DNA of 64,000 bases from Pestalotiopsis fici W106-1 (Eukaryota > Ascomycota > Sordariomycetes > Amphisphaeriales > Sporocadaceae). Shown one piece after another: positions 32,850 through 43,890 of the stretch. A model generated the notes under the pieces. It ran no database searches. It worked only from the letters and a program-made list of their open reading frames with translations, and had not been told where the DNA came from. The stretch is from positions 659,068 to 723,067 of the forward strand of contig NW_006917104.1 in the NCBI RefSeq assembly GCF_000516985.1, given 5' to 3'. The position numbers and the translations under genes are program-made. Position 1 is the first letter of the stretch. Every line of letters begins with the position of its first letter.

Positions 32850-33045
32850 GTGAAAGGGGAACTGAAGACGAGAAGATCGAGGAAGCATTGAAAGTTGTCT
32901 GAGTTGATCTCTAGTCTACAAAAGAGAGGTGCTGAAAGAGCGACTATATACCTACCCACGCAGGTGATCTGCGGTGGATACTGACTACGTCAGTACGATA
33001 TTATCATAGCCTCGAATATGGACCGTATGGATGTTGTCATTGCCA
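32850..33045 (-). repeat. Right arm of inverted repeat; module F copy 3 (inverted)
   Basis: Reverse complement of 32340-32530 with about 75-80% identity by eye. The best stret is 32857-32985. The CGG half-site of the CCG-N13-CGG pair is changed here while the rest of the block is kept. Confidence 0.75.
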
Positions 33046-33105
33046 ACAATGAAAGTGCCGTCCAAGTGTCTATTCAGTTTATTTCAGCGCATAGCAAACA
33101 GAACG

Positions 33106-33420
33106 ACGAGGCAAGTATACAATAGCAAAAAAAGTCTTTCGTATGCAGCTATATGACCTTCGACTATTGAATTCAACGCAGCATTATTTTTTGAGTGGCA
33201 TGAAATATTCAATCGTTTCGCCTGGGTCGATGAGTTATCTTCCTCGTCTTAGAATACTAGGTATTATAGGTCAAGCCGTAATGTTTTAGTCGGAACCAAA
33301 CATAATTCTACTGATACGACCAGTATCTGAAATAAAGAGTAAAATTAAAGATGGTCTACATCTACGAAAATAATGTGTGAACAAACAGACTTAATCAACC
33401 CTTTCCGTTGTGTCACCCGA
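33106..33420 (+). repeat. Dispersed repeat family B, copy 2
   Basis: Same orientation as 1412-1690. The last 105 bp are the best conserved; the middle differs by small insertions, making this copy about 35 bp longer. Confidence 0.75.
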
Positions 33421-33544
33421 AGGGTGCCACACATCCAGCCACACTGTGGCGCATCATCTACGTAACTATTACACAACAAAAAAGAAGAGAAAACATACAA
33501 CACCGGGGATTCCCCAGCCCTCACCGATCTGAGTATTAATCCAG

Positions 33545-33788
33545 CCGTCTCTAGTTTATCCAGGGCAGAGCGGACGGGATGCCGAGCTTTCTAAAGCGTA
33601 TGGTCGTATGTGGTGACTATTGCATTTATCAGAAATCATATATCGGAATTGGGTAGGTGCCGACCAAGAATCCGTGGTGCGTGGACTCCATTTCTCTCAT
33701 CACGATAAGCTAGGAATGCTCCAGAACTTGCCATGACCAAGAGAAACATACAGTAAAACAATTACACAAAGAGTTTCACAATTGCCAA
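33545..33788 (+). repeat. Dispersed repeat family C, copy 1
   Basis: Ungapped or nearly so against 56923-57163 over about 240 bp, same orientation. The first 50 bp, including GGGCAGAGCGGACGGGATGC, are almost identical and both copies keep GATAAGCTAGGAATG. The two copies flank the polyketide cluster genes. Confidence 0.85.
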
Positions 33789-33939
33789 GGTCAGTACAAT
33801 CAGGTGAGGAAACGTGCAGGGGAAACACCCACCGCTTTCCGACCCGAATGTGCACGATAATAGTTAACCGAGAATTAATCTTTATGGAAAGTTTGAGCAT
33901 CGCAGTGGTAGCCAGACAGAATGGAGCCTCAAATATTCT

Positions 33940-34060
33940 TCATTGGTTTTGGTGGTAATCAATGAAGTAGCTTTCCAAAATGTCGACTACCCCAAAACAT
34001 GCGCGACTGGAGGCTACATCTAGTGGTGTATATCCGTCATTACTTGCAATACAAGTGTAA
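33940..34060 (-). pseudogene. Ankyrin-repeat fragment
   Basis: On the minus strand an acceptor-like CTATGCAG (34068-34061) precedes a 121-nt frame reading NDGYTPLDVASSRACFGVVDILESYF and ending in TGA at 33940. The pattern G-Y-T-P-L-x-x-A followed by a helix pair is one ankyrin unit. No other ankyrin exon exists upstream because the SDR gene begins 40 bp away, so this is an isolated 3' exon of a lost gene. Confidence 0.5.
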
Positions 34061-34100
34061 CTGCATAGAGAAAACAGTGAACAACCCCCAAACCTAGAGT

Positions 34101-35175
34101 TCAATGTTCCGACTCAACATCCCATTTAGATTGACACCATTCCCATAGCTGTGCAGCCAGCCCCAGACCTCCATCATCTGTGCTCTTTTCGGCATGCAGT
34201 ATATCCTTTCGAATGACATCGCGATCCGAGACCAGCCTTCCCCAAGGATATATGAAGATGCCGCTATTGTCAATTGTAACTTCGGGAGATAGGCCCGCGT
34301 ACAGCATAGTGTAAGCCCCATATATTGGCTTATGCAAAATGGTTATCCTCATCAGGAACATCATGATGCTGGGTGTTCCTCTGAAGGATCCTGTCTCCAG
34401 ACTTCCAGGGTTTAGGGCGACGCTGATGATTCCTTCTTCCTTGTGGCGCCTTGCAAACTCGCGCGCCAGCATCCAGACGCCCGCCTTGGACGCAGCGTAG
34501 TTGTCCATTCGCGCCTCATATCCCGTCTCGACTGCGGGAAATTCAATGCCATTCTTTGGTGCAGACGTATCTACAAGAACGGTTGTAAGCCACACGACGC
34601 GGGACGGAGCGCCCTGAACGGCTGCAGCCTTCAGTTGTGGCACGAGCAGCTCGGAAAACAGCAATGCCCCGACACAGTGAATACCCATAAGAATCTCTAG
34701 ATCCTGTTTGGTCCGCTCTCCGTACTTGACCGCATTGGCGCCGATTCCGCCATTGTTCCAGAGGATATCCAGCTTATTTTCCTTCTGGGCAAACTCTTTG
34801 GCGGCAGTCCGGACTGAGGCAAGATCGGCCAAGTCCAGGTGGATAAAATGGAGCTGGCCTCTTTCTGGGGTGTCTGAGACTGTGTCGATAATCGACTTGA
34901 TAGCCTCTTCTGCTCTTTCCTGTGAAGATGTCAGAATACCACAATGCTTGGACATTAGCACGATTTGTACGAACCTTGGATCGGGTTGCCATGTATACCG
35001 TGGCTCCGCTCGTGATCAGGATCTTGCACAATTCATAACCAAGTCCCGAGTTGCCACCTGTCACCATGAAAACCTTTCCTTTCTGGCTGCCATTAGGAAT
35101 ATTGGCTTCGGTGAACGACGGACTCGGCGGCCAAAATTGTTTAGCAAGACCAGACAACATGCTAAAGGCCCCCAT
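34101..35175 (-). CDS. Short-chain dehydrogenase/reductase (retinol dehydrogenase/WW-oxidoreductase-like)
   Basis: Exons 35175..34975 and 34919..34101 (339 aa). The 55-nt intron (donor GTTCGT) is phase 0 and joins ATRSK to ERAEEAIKSI, the normal SDR sequence at that place. The nucleotide motif is TGGNSGLG (39-46), followed by the acidic DLADL, and NNGG replaces the usual NNAG. Tyr208-Lys212 in YAASK are catalytic. The usual catalytic Ser strand reads WLTTVLVD, with Thr instead of Ser. These enzymes reduce or oxidise hydroxyl/keto groups with NAD(P). Size and the C-terminal extension fit the fungal 'retinol dehydrogenase-like' group. It is the outermost oxidoreductase of the putative PKS cluster, and its membership is uncertain because of the repeat-rich gap around it. 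Confidence 0.92.
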
Positions 35176-37214
35176 TGTTGCAGCTGCAGGGCAAAGACGT
35201 GAAAAGAAATTGGAAGGTTTGGATGACACAATTGGCGGCAAGACAAAAAGTGTTGTCAGAAAAGTGACATAAAGAGTCAAGCAAAACGCCCAATGCTGTC
35301 GATATTTTGGCAAACGGGGAAGAGGTAGATTTTCTGATTTGGGTGAGGTTCTTTTGTCTCATGAGCCGTAGGGGCATGTACGTTACACGACGGCCACAGC
35401 AATAATCTGTCACATCATCTGCCGTTCAGTTTTTTTTTTTCTCCCTTCCCCAATGTACTGCTTGCACATGCATATTGACCGCGGGCTGGGGCCAACAGGC
35501 AACGATCCACGTGCCACATACAGTACTCAGTCATAGTACTCAGTCATTCGAACTATGACATGGACGGTTGGCTTGTCCGCCAGTCCACAGGCTGTAAGGG
35601 AGAGTCGCATTTCAGAAAAAAAAAATAAAAAGCAAACCGTGATGGACAGGGACAGGGACTTTGCCGCCCACTACACTGATAATGCAAAGCGCATGTTGGT
35701 AAGATTTTCAACGGCTATGGTTAGCGAGAAATCTTTTCATGGAAACACACCCCCGTGCACATTGATGATGATCCGAGTATGGGCTGAAAAGTACATTGGC
35801 TGCGCCGACTTTGTCTCCACGTCTTCCGTGCATGTGATTTGTTGGCTTCTTTTCTTTTGCCCCAAAGTCCCAAGGATTTAATGCGGGATGGTGGTTCAGC
35901 TCGGGCGGAGTCATTTGCACCAATACTACATAGTACTGTGTATCGCGGCATTACTACCTAGGTTAGGTACATACCTAGTAGGTATGTAGGTATCTACCTA
36001 GGCAACTAGGTCGGCGAGCAGCCAAGCTAGGGCCGGGCCGCGGGTACGGTTCCCTAGGTAGATACCTACTAGCCTGTCTGCCCATTTCCTCTGTACGACC
36101 ATCTTCCAATCCTTCCGCGCAACCCACCTGCAGGGCTGCTATGGTTTCAAGATGGGTAAGATGGGCAGTCAGAATACCAACTTACCTACATATTTACTAG
36201 GAGTATGTTTTCGCACGGTCAGAACGCCAATCATGACCATGAAGGGTTGTTTTCTGGGGCCACAACTACTACCGTACACACGACAATGCATTCAGATAGG
36301 CGTACAGCGGTATCTTTGCGGTTGCATCGAGCCGCCAGGCCTCCTAACGGCTCAGGAATTCGGAGTCGTTGGAGCAGCCAGCCCATGATTCCCAATGAAC
36401 CTTTACTAGATTTAATGCAACTCAAGATATTACAATCTCTAGGTTACACTTGCGCTCGGTGAAGGTTTAGGTAGCATACCTGAGGCCTGCAATTCCTGGC
36501 CCCCAAACGTCCCCTCGCTGTCTGGGAGTAGTCCACAGGATGGCGGAAAACGCGCAAGATACAATATGGAGTAACTAGGCTAGATTGCGTTACGTATAAC
36601 GAGGCCTGGGTCCCTGGATCCATTGAGATCCACTCGGGGAAGAGATTAGATCAAAACAGCCCTATGCGCTAGAGTCAAAGGTTCTGGTGGGTCGTAGCAA
36701 GATTATCACTAGTCAGGCTTTTTGAACGCTGCATCATGCTGGATGTGTTAAAGTCGCATGTACTGTAGGTGCTTCCCATGGTGATGACCCACAAGCAAGC
36801 ACGGAAAGTACGAATGTTGATCAGAGAATAATGCTGCAAACGAACTCTGTAAGCTGTGAACCCCGCATCTAGCCGCGGGCATTGTCAAAGAACATGACAC
36901 CACAGTGGTAGAATCTGGATTATTCTGGGCCTTGGGACGTTTCCTGTTAAAACACAGGTGAAGAGGAGATGAAAGCCACGGATATTTGAATTGTATATGA
37001 TGCTAAGGGTAAAATTTGGAGGAATTTGGCTGATAGACAGTTGCATTTTTCTCGCCAGCTGCAGCATCAGCCTGCTCTCAGGTCCAGAAAGTCCAGAAGG
37101 TTTACGGCTCACCGAGCCTTGGTATCACCCCTCCCTTCCCCATCTTCCCCCCAAAACCACATTTTTCTCCATCGCCTAGTAACACAATATCTTCTCGTGA
37201 GTAGCCGGTTCTTT
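35176..37214. other. Intergenic, 2 kb
   Basis: It contains a CCTAGG/TAGGTA-rich stretch with a 17-bp inverted repeat (35986-36069) and otherwise low-complexity intergenic sequence. No exon recognised. Confidence 0.55.
35986..36069. repeat. Inverted repeat, 17-bp perfect arms, in a CCTAGG-rich stretch
   Basis: Arm 1 35986-36002 (GTAGGTATCTACCTAGG) and arm 2 36053-36069 are exact reverse complements with a 50-bp GC-rich spacer. Further partial copies of the TACCTAGGTA motif lie at 35954-35983. It may form a cruciform. Confidence 0.85.
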
Positions 37215-38413
37215 TCAGTGCCCAGCTCCACTCTGGTAAGTAATTGAGTAGCTGTTGGTGCGGTGGACCTGGTCATCCGAATGCTGAAAGGTTGGACCTT
37301 GCGCTCCCTGGGGCGCCGCTACCACAGCCGATGCAGTTTTGACGCCATAAGGATAGACTGCATCTGCATTTTTGTGCTGGATCCCTAGTTCCAAATTTTC
37401 GGTCGACTCAGAACGCCGAGAGTTTGATCCCCCGGTTGTAGAACCTTTTGAACGACTTCGGGTGATGAGACTAACGAGGGAGTTGCCAATCTGCCTCACC
37501 GACGGCAGATTAAGCCCCGAAATCAACCGTACGGTCGGAACGCATCCCATGATGATGACCAAAGCCTGCTCGAGACAAGTCGTGAAATCAATGACGTGGG
37601 TGCCCCGTATGCTATCGAGACTGTCGGTCGCATCGATCGTGAACAGTAGTGAGATGACCATCTTGGAAGCTGCAGCCGCCATGGTGATGAGCGACATCGC
37701 AATCAGCACCATGATGGCAAGTTTTCGGCGCCAGTTCATGTTCAATTTCCAGATCATCATCACGGGGAACAAGACAAATGTAAAGTCCCAGATCGTGTAA
37801 ATCACTGTCGGGCACAAGTAAGAATACCATCCACCCGCATCAGAGGGGGTCATGGATGTCATGACTTACCTTGTAGGATTACCGCGGCCCAATGGTAAAT
37901 CTGAGGATCCCATTTCCTGGCACCAACAATTGACTTATCCCATAGCGCCGCGTATGGAATCGACTGCGCCAAGTTTATAATAAACACAGCGATACCCAAA
38001 ATTGTCTGGATCGTCGTAGCCGTGATAGCGTATCGTCTGAACCATTTTCTGCTGCTAAAGATGCGAGCAAGCAGGATCGCGATCGACACTCGCGCCAACA
38101 ACGACGCAGGGTGAGCTAGGGGAGCAAATATCCAGTTCAGTTTCGCAATTTGCACCAAGTTAGCCGGCGGGACATCTTTCGTGAGCTTGCCGAGGCCGGC
38201 GTTACACATGGCTGTGAAGCCAGCTTGATAAGCGATTTGGAACGCTAGGGCTGCGAGAATGATCCAGTCGGGAGAAGCCCATCCTTTGGATGCCTTCCAA
38301 CGCAAATAGAATCGAAGTAAAACGAATATGATGGCCACAGAGGTGAGAAACCAGCTGATGCCGACACTGAGCGGCCCAATGTTGGACACATGATGTTCGG
38401 CTCGGGGCTCCAT
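37215..38413 (-). CDS. Fungal rhodopsin-like integral membrane protein
   Basis: Exons 38413..37870 and 37804..37215 (377 aa), with a 65-nt intron (GTAAGT donor, phase 1). It has seven hydrophobic helices: GISWFLTSVAIIFVLLRFYLRW at the N-terminus, WIILAALAFQIAYQ, LARVSIAILLARIF, ILGIAVFIINLAQ, VIYTIWDFTFVLFPVMMIW, KLAIMVLIAMSLITMAAAA and a last one ending IIMGCVPTVRLI. The Ser/Thr/Arg-rich cytosolic tail is about 90 residues. This is the common 'integral membrane / rhodopsin-domain' family (PF20684) related to Pth11-type receptors; a ligand is rarely known. It lies within the putative PKS cluster in the same orientation as the SDR and P450, but it may be a bystander. Confidence 0.88.
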
Positions 38414-39473
38414 AGCGGTCTTGAGGTAGACTGTTATCGAGGCGAGGTACTTGGTGCAAGTGATTCAGAGATAGTTCCCGCGGAGAGGCCTCGGTGGCAT
38501 TGCCCGGCCTCATATTGTCGCGGGAGAGCAATTGCGCCCAGCCTTACCCACGCGCATCAACGAAATCCCGGACGTGCTTTGCCACTTGTGTTCATATCAT
38601 ATGGATGCATAACCAAGCAGGATTCAACGGATGCGATCCTTCCCGGCTGAAAGGAGGGAAGTACGAAGTACGAGTACAAGGTGCTGGTTTGGGGGGGGGG
38701 GAAACGGGGCGTGGTATCGGAAATAAAGGCGTGAGGATATATCGTGGTGCTACACTGCTTTCCTGGGAAGATGACGGATTTTCCAGCCCCCCAAATGTGC
38801 ATCCAGGCGTTTAGCGTGCTTATGAACACAATGCAGATAAATACAACGCAGATCATGAACATATGAAGCGAAAGATCAAATATACTCTACCCGCACACGT
38901 ACACAGTACATATGCTGCAAGGCGTGGCAAGACAATTCCGAACTGAGGTTGAATGAAAAGTTACCCACCGTTATTGCAGTTTTAGAACCGCGAAACGGGA
39001 TGGATTGTCACTTGTAGTATGCGCCTGTGGTAGAATACAATGTGTGTGGTGGGCACTCCAAAGCTCCAATTTTAGAACTAATGCACACCACAGGGAACCT
39101 GCGTACATGCCAATTTGTTGGCATCGTCCAAAGCAGCAGACTTATTAATTCTATCCAATCATCTATTCGTCGCTTCCGGGGCCATAGCATATCCAGTGCG
39201 TGGGTGATCTATACCAATTCTTTCCATGTTGGCGGGACACCGGCCGGAAAGGGATAACAACCAGCACCCATGTCATAGTACCCACGAAACGAAACAGAGA
39301 TCCAGGCAAGAGTAGCATACCCTGGTATGCAGGTGATTCACTGCTCGCGAATGGAGCGCCAACACATATGAGCATAACAAGCTGTATCACAACATATTTT
39401 CAAACCTTGGCCAAGCGTGTACGTTAGCTACCCATGCCGAACATCAATATCCTGGCTCTAAGGTGTTCGTCTT
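38414..39473. other. Intergenic, 1.1 kb
   Basis: It has a run of 11 G at 38691-38701. No exon called. Confidence 0.55.
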
Positions 39474-41281
39474 TCACAGCCTTGCATCCTTCACCAAGAC
39501 CCTGACGCCTTTACTACTCGGCTTCGGTGCTGGCTTGACTAGATCGACGGCAAATTCAACGTCCTCTTTGGTCGTCTCGTATAGCTCCAGCTCATGCCGA
39601 CGAAACAATGTCGCTAGCGCCACGTGTAGCTCCATCATGGCCAAATTCTTCCCGACACATCCCCTGGACCCGCGGCTGAACGAAACAAGATACTTGCTCA
39701 AGGGCTTTAGGCTGTCGGGCGCCTTGGGATCGTCTAGCCATCGTTCGGGCTTGAATTCCGAAGGATCTGGAAAGATCTTCTCATTCATGTGCATGTGGAA
39801 CGCATCCATAGCTACGGGAACATTGGGGGGTATGTGTTGATCATGGTATTCAAGACCGAAAAGACGGTTGATACGCGGGAGTCGCTGCACTGAGCCGAAA
39901 GAAAGCCTCAAAGCTTGTAAATGTTAGCAATCTCTTCATTTCTGACTTTGGCCGAACATGAGACAGAGTGACTTACATTCCATCACGACTGCGTTCAGAT
40001 ATGGAAGATTTTCCAACTTTTCACTGGGTAGTATATCTGTGGGATCAGGCATGGCTGCTCTTAGTTCTGCGCTTAACTTTTCGTTGATGATAGGATTGAG
40101 CAAGATGTGGGCCGTCGCCACAGTGAGCGTCCAGGTGGTTGTCTCAATACCAGCTCCGTTCACCAGTATTGCTTCCTGTGTAAGCCTTTCCAGAGACTTG
40201 TCCGCTGGCGGAAGATTTGAATAAAGAATGTCATGGAATATAGTCGTTCCCGCTGCTTTTTCTGCTCCAGATACAGCTTCTGATTTGATCTGTTGCAGAT
40301 GTTTTCTCATATCCTGCCATTATTAGCACATACCTTGGGGAGTGGTAAAGATGGTAGAAATCTTACACTTCGAAATTCAAGCAGAGGCCGCGCTGCCGGG
40401 GCCAGCATGTTCATCAGTGCATCAGGGAGGAACTTGATCATAATGCCAATGATTGGAAAATGCGTAGCGTAATGTGCGAGGTATGCAATATTTGACATTG
40501 CTTCAGGAACAGGCGATCGGAAGTCCGGTGCATCGCGAAGACGGGAGGAATGTCCAAACGCCAGCTCCATGATCATGTCGGCCGTGAGACTTGCCCACAT
40601 ATGAGTGACATGAATCACGCGATCAGTGCCTGCGAACTCAGTTGCAAGTCTGTGTGAGATCCTTTCCATGATTGCTTGAAGATCACCGTTATAGCTTCGA
40701 ACGCGACTGCTTGAAAAAAATGGCGCCAGTGCCGCGCGACGGGCTTTGTGGTCTTCCGCACTGGTAGTGCTTAATGTCGAGTCTGGATGGTTGAGACGGT
40801 ATCGGAATCGCTCCATTTTGTCAATCGGCCTTGACGAGTGGCTATTGCAGAATACTTCGTCGTAGTAGTCGGGATCATCAATATGGAGCTCGTCCGGCGT
40901 GATTCTCACCACAGGCCCATACTCCTCATGAAGTCTTTTTATTTGGAACGTAAATTGACCACCACCTTTACTGATGAAGTCATAATAGGCTTCATACCAG
41001 TAAGTCGATGCGGCGAGCTTGGGACCAGGAAATTTGGCGATTGGGCTCCAATATAGGCGGTAAATGATTACTACGAATTGGTACAACGCGAAGCCCAATG
41101 GGAAAAAGACAAAAATCATGGTGCCGGGAGACCTAACATCGTGAATCCACGACTGTAGAATCCGATCCCAAGGGCTAGAGATATCTTTGAACATTGTTCC
41201 TTTACTGTTCAAAGACGTGTTCAATGAATCGAAAAAGCGGTAGCTAAAGTATTGATTCGCCCCACGGCCCAGGTCATGCAT
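39474..41281 (-). CDS. Cytochrome P450 monooxygenase
   Basis: Exons 41281..40367, 40313..39977, 39913..39474 (563 aa), introns 53 and 63 nt with GTAAGA and GTAAGT donors. An N-terminal membrane anchor (MIFVFFPLGFALYQFVVIIY) is preceded by about 50 extra residues; the start could instead be a later Met such as the one in GTMFKD. The I-helix reads GAGIETTTW, the splice restores ESLR (ExxR), then FKPERW, and the heme loop is FSRGSRGCVG with the axial Cys. The trichodiene-oxygenase-like pattern is common in fungal polyketide and terpene clusters. It would hydroxylate or oxidise the cluster product at the ER. It is divergent from the SDR at 41984 across a 702-bp promoter. Confidence 0.95.
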
Positions 41282-41983
41282 TGGTTATAACTTCGCGGCA
41301 ATAGCATCGCCATTTCGTCTGCCGAAATCTCGAGGAACATGGTCATGAACAAAGTCATGTCGAATGTACGTAGAGCCCCAACGTTACGCTGAATGAATCT
41401 TGCTTGGCAGCGAGGCGTATGATTAGAAGTCCTACCATAGTACGGTATTAGGTACCGCTACTCAAGCAGGTGGTACATGAATAAGCTTCACGTCATGCAA
41501 AGGACTTTTTGTTCAATGTGGTATTGTGTACCAAGCCTCTAGTGCGTGCTGATTACACAAAGCACTCAGCACATGCAGTACACGATTGCTAAGTCACATT
41601 TTGCGCCCCCATCTTGCAGCCTAGTCCCTGCTGAAAGAATCCTTGTCCGACATGTCTGCCACTAAATGCACTGTAAGTCACTGAAGTGTAGTATGCCCCG
41701 CTGATCCGCCCCACAAGGCAATGCAACCAACATCAACCCCGATAACGCTCATCGGGTTGATCTACTTGTCACGCCCGAGGGACCTATGAGCATACTGTGC
41801 AGAGAAGCAGGCTGGCAGCACCAAAACTCAGATGAAGTCTGTTGCCTCGGTCTTGTGCGATCCCAAGGACTACTTACCAGCAGTAGTAGACCTACCTACC
41901 AACTCATATCGATCAACACGGATTCGCGCTGCACCCTTCGAACTGCTCAACACACTTGTTTCACTTCGACCATTGCATCAACC
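41282..41983. other. Divergent promoter between P450 and SDR
   Basis: 702 bp. No repeated operator shared with the other cluster promoters was seen by eye. Confidence 0.45.
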
Positions 41984-42982
41984 ATGTCTTTCGTAGTCTT
42001 CATCAGTGGTGTGAATAAAGGTGCTTGATACTCTCCTTTCATAAAGACAATTCAATCATTTACCACGGCAGTTGTTGTTAACAAGGTGCTTAGGGATTGG
42101 AAGAGGCTTTGCGGAAGCCTATCTTTCTCGACCAAACCACACGGTCATTGGGAGCATTCGGGAAACTGCTGCTTCGACGCCCGCCGTAGCAGAATTGCGG
42201 TCGTTCACGCCTGCCAATGGTTCCAAGCTGATGCTTGTGACCATTGAGAGCAAGTCTCCGACCGATGCTGCAAACGCCTTGAAAGAGGTTGCCGACTCTG
42301 GCATCGACCACCTGGATCTCGTGATAGCCAATGCTGGAGGGACACCAGTTCCAACAACGCCGTTTGAGAGTGTTGAGGCTCATGAGATGATTAGAGAGTA
42401 TCAAGTCAATGCAGTCGGACCTCTTATGCTATTCCAGGCATGTCGACCGCTGCTCCAGAAGTCTCAATCGCCAAAATGGATTTCTATTTCCACAGGCGGA
42501 GGCTCTATCACTCTTATGGGGACAATTCGCTCCTGGGACGGTGCTGCTTATGCAGCTGCGAAGGCTGCTCTAAATTGGATCACTCGGTATGATGAGCATT
42601 TCCCAACTCAAGGGATACAGAGACTGACACAATACCAGAGCCATACATTTCACAAATGAAGGCCTTACTGCTATTGCCATCAACCCGGGGTAAGCTTCTC
42701 ATTTTTCTGATTCTATTCGTACACTAGCTTCTCGTTAGATGGTGTGCTAAATCACTCATTCGAAGGCTTGTTGGGACCGATATTGGCAACTGGATTGCCA
42801 AGGAGTGGAAGATACCGCCTACGTACACCATCGAGGAAAGCGTTACAGGCATGATGAAAGTGGTAAGTGCTTACAGCATCACAGCTGCACTAGTTTCTAA
42901 CTGTCGTAAGATCGATGGCGCAACTCGTGAAGAATCATCGGGCAAGTTCTTCAGAATGAATGGTGAAGAACTCCCTTGGTAA
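41984..42982 (+). CDS. Short-chain dehydrogenase (classical SDR)
   Basis: Five exons: 41984..42020, 42094..42586, 42639..42689, 42766..42862, 42911..42982 (249 aa). All joins keep frame. The first restores the nucleotide loop SGVNKGIGRG. Further landmarks are IANAGG, the catalytic YAAAK (AAYAAAKAAL) and, after splicing, AINPGLVGTDIGNW, the usual end of the substrate loop. The exon-4 acceptor was chosen at CGAAG (42765) because it gives the family-typical NPGLV; an earlier acceptor at 42738 is possible. The protein ends GKFFRMNGEELPW, typical of fungal cluster ketoreductases of the norsolorinic acid reductase-like group. It would use NADPH to reduce a ketone of the polyketide. A MITE-like element starts 98 bp after the stop. 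Confidence 0.92.
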
Positions 42983-43080
42983 GGTGCCTTGACAAGCACT
43001 CGAGTTCAGGTCTTCTCGGTACATCAGGAGTGGGAAATTGGGATGGCAAAGAAGTGTGCATGCCCTTCTGGAAGCGTTAA

Positions 43081-43500
43081 AAGCCTTCTGTAGAAAAATG
43101 TTCTTCTCAAACGAAGAGTTCTTGAACCAAGAGTTCTTCTTAGTCCCCTGGAGAGGACCGCTAAAGGCACCGTTACATGATATACTCTCAAACTATCGGC
43201 TGCATCATCGTGATCGTTGTAAATTTATCAATCCGTAATGCCGTAGTTGTAAGCCTATCACTTCTATTACAGTTCTGCGGGTCTTGTGTTTATATCGTAG
43301 TGTTTGTTGTTAGAAGAAAGAGGAAAAATCGAGAGTTTTCTTTTTGTATTTTGCCAGTTTAGTGGATAGCTTTAGTGGATGGTTACAGTGGCTGTTAGGG
43401 GACGCTATAGTGGGGATCCGAGAAGAATTCTTGGTTTAAGAAGAACTCTTGATTTGAGAAGAACATTTCCCCACAGAAGACCTTGCAAATTAGCAGGCTT
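43081..43500 (+). mobile_element. MITE-like element, copy 1
   Basis: The ends are inverted: AAGCC near the left (43081) and GGCTT at the right (43496-43500). Longer inverted arms follow: the left arm at 43091-43140 (GTTCTTCTC, AGAGTTCTT twice) matches the reverse complement of about 43420-43480, with a 15-bp insertion near the right end. The interior lacks coding capacity and carries TTTGCCAG and AGTGGATGGTTACAGTGG, also present in copy 2. No clear target-site duplication was seen. Confidence 0.75.
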
Positions 43501-43890
43501 TATTATACACAGAAGCCTTCTGAACCACCCAGAAGCCCCATAGTTGTAGTTAGGTTTTTACCTATATAGGTTAGGCACCTTAATGCAGGTTGAATCAATT
43601 CATGGCGGGCAGTCTTGGGCGCCAACTCCACCAGTAGATCGCTGTGTACGTCTTAAGCCTGGATCAGCCGCTCTGTTCTTCGGGCTACCGTTTTCTATGA
43701 ACAGCTCAACAGAGTTGATCCATGCAGTCCATCACACATGATCATTATTTCCATGTAATATATCAATCCGAATTAACTTTGTTTATAAAGAGCTAATTCA
43801 ATTGAAACTATCTAAAGCGCTAAGGCAGGTTAATATTTAAGCAGGCAGTTCATTGGTACTTGTCTGTGTAAATCAATGGGCAAACACGAT

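Larger units (their letters stand above)
31928..33939. other. Repeat-rich intergenic region, 2 kb
   Basis: It holds an inverted repeat with promoter-like arms (32340-32530 and 32850-33045) around a small open frame, then family B copy 2 (33106-33420) and family C copy 1 (33545-33788). It looks like a nest of non-autonomous or degraded elements. Confidence 0.6.

Noticed and set aside
39163..39390. Hydrophobic 75-codon minus-strand frame, possible transporter remnant
   Set aside because: Too short, no family motif, no acceptor or donor linking it to other exons.
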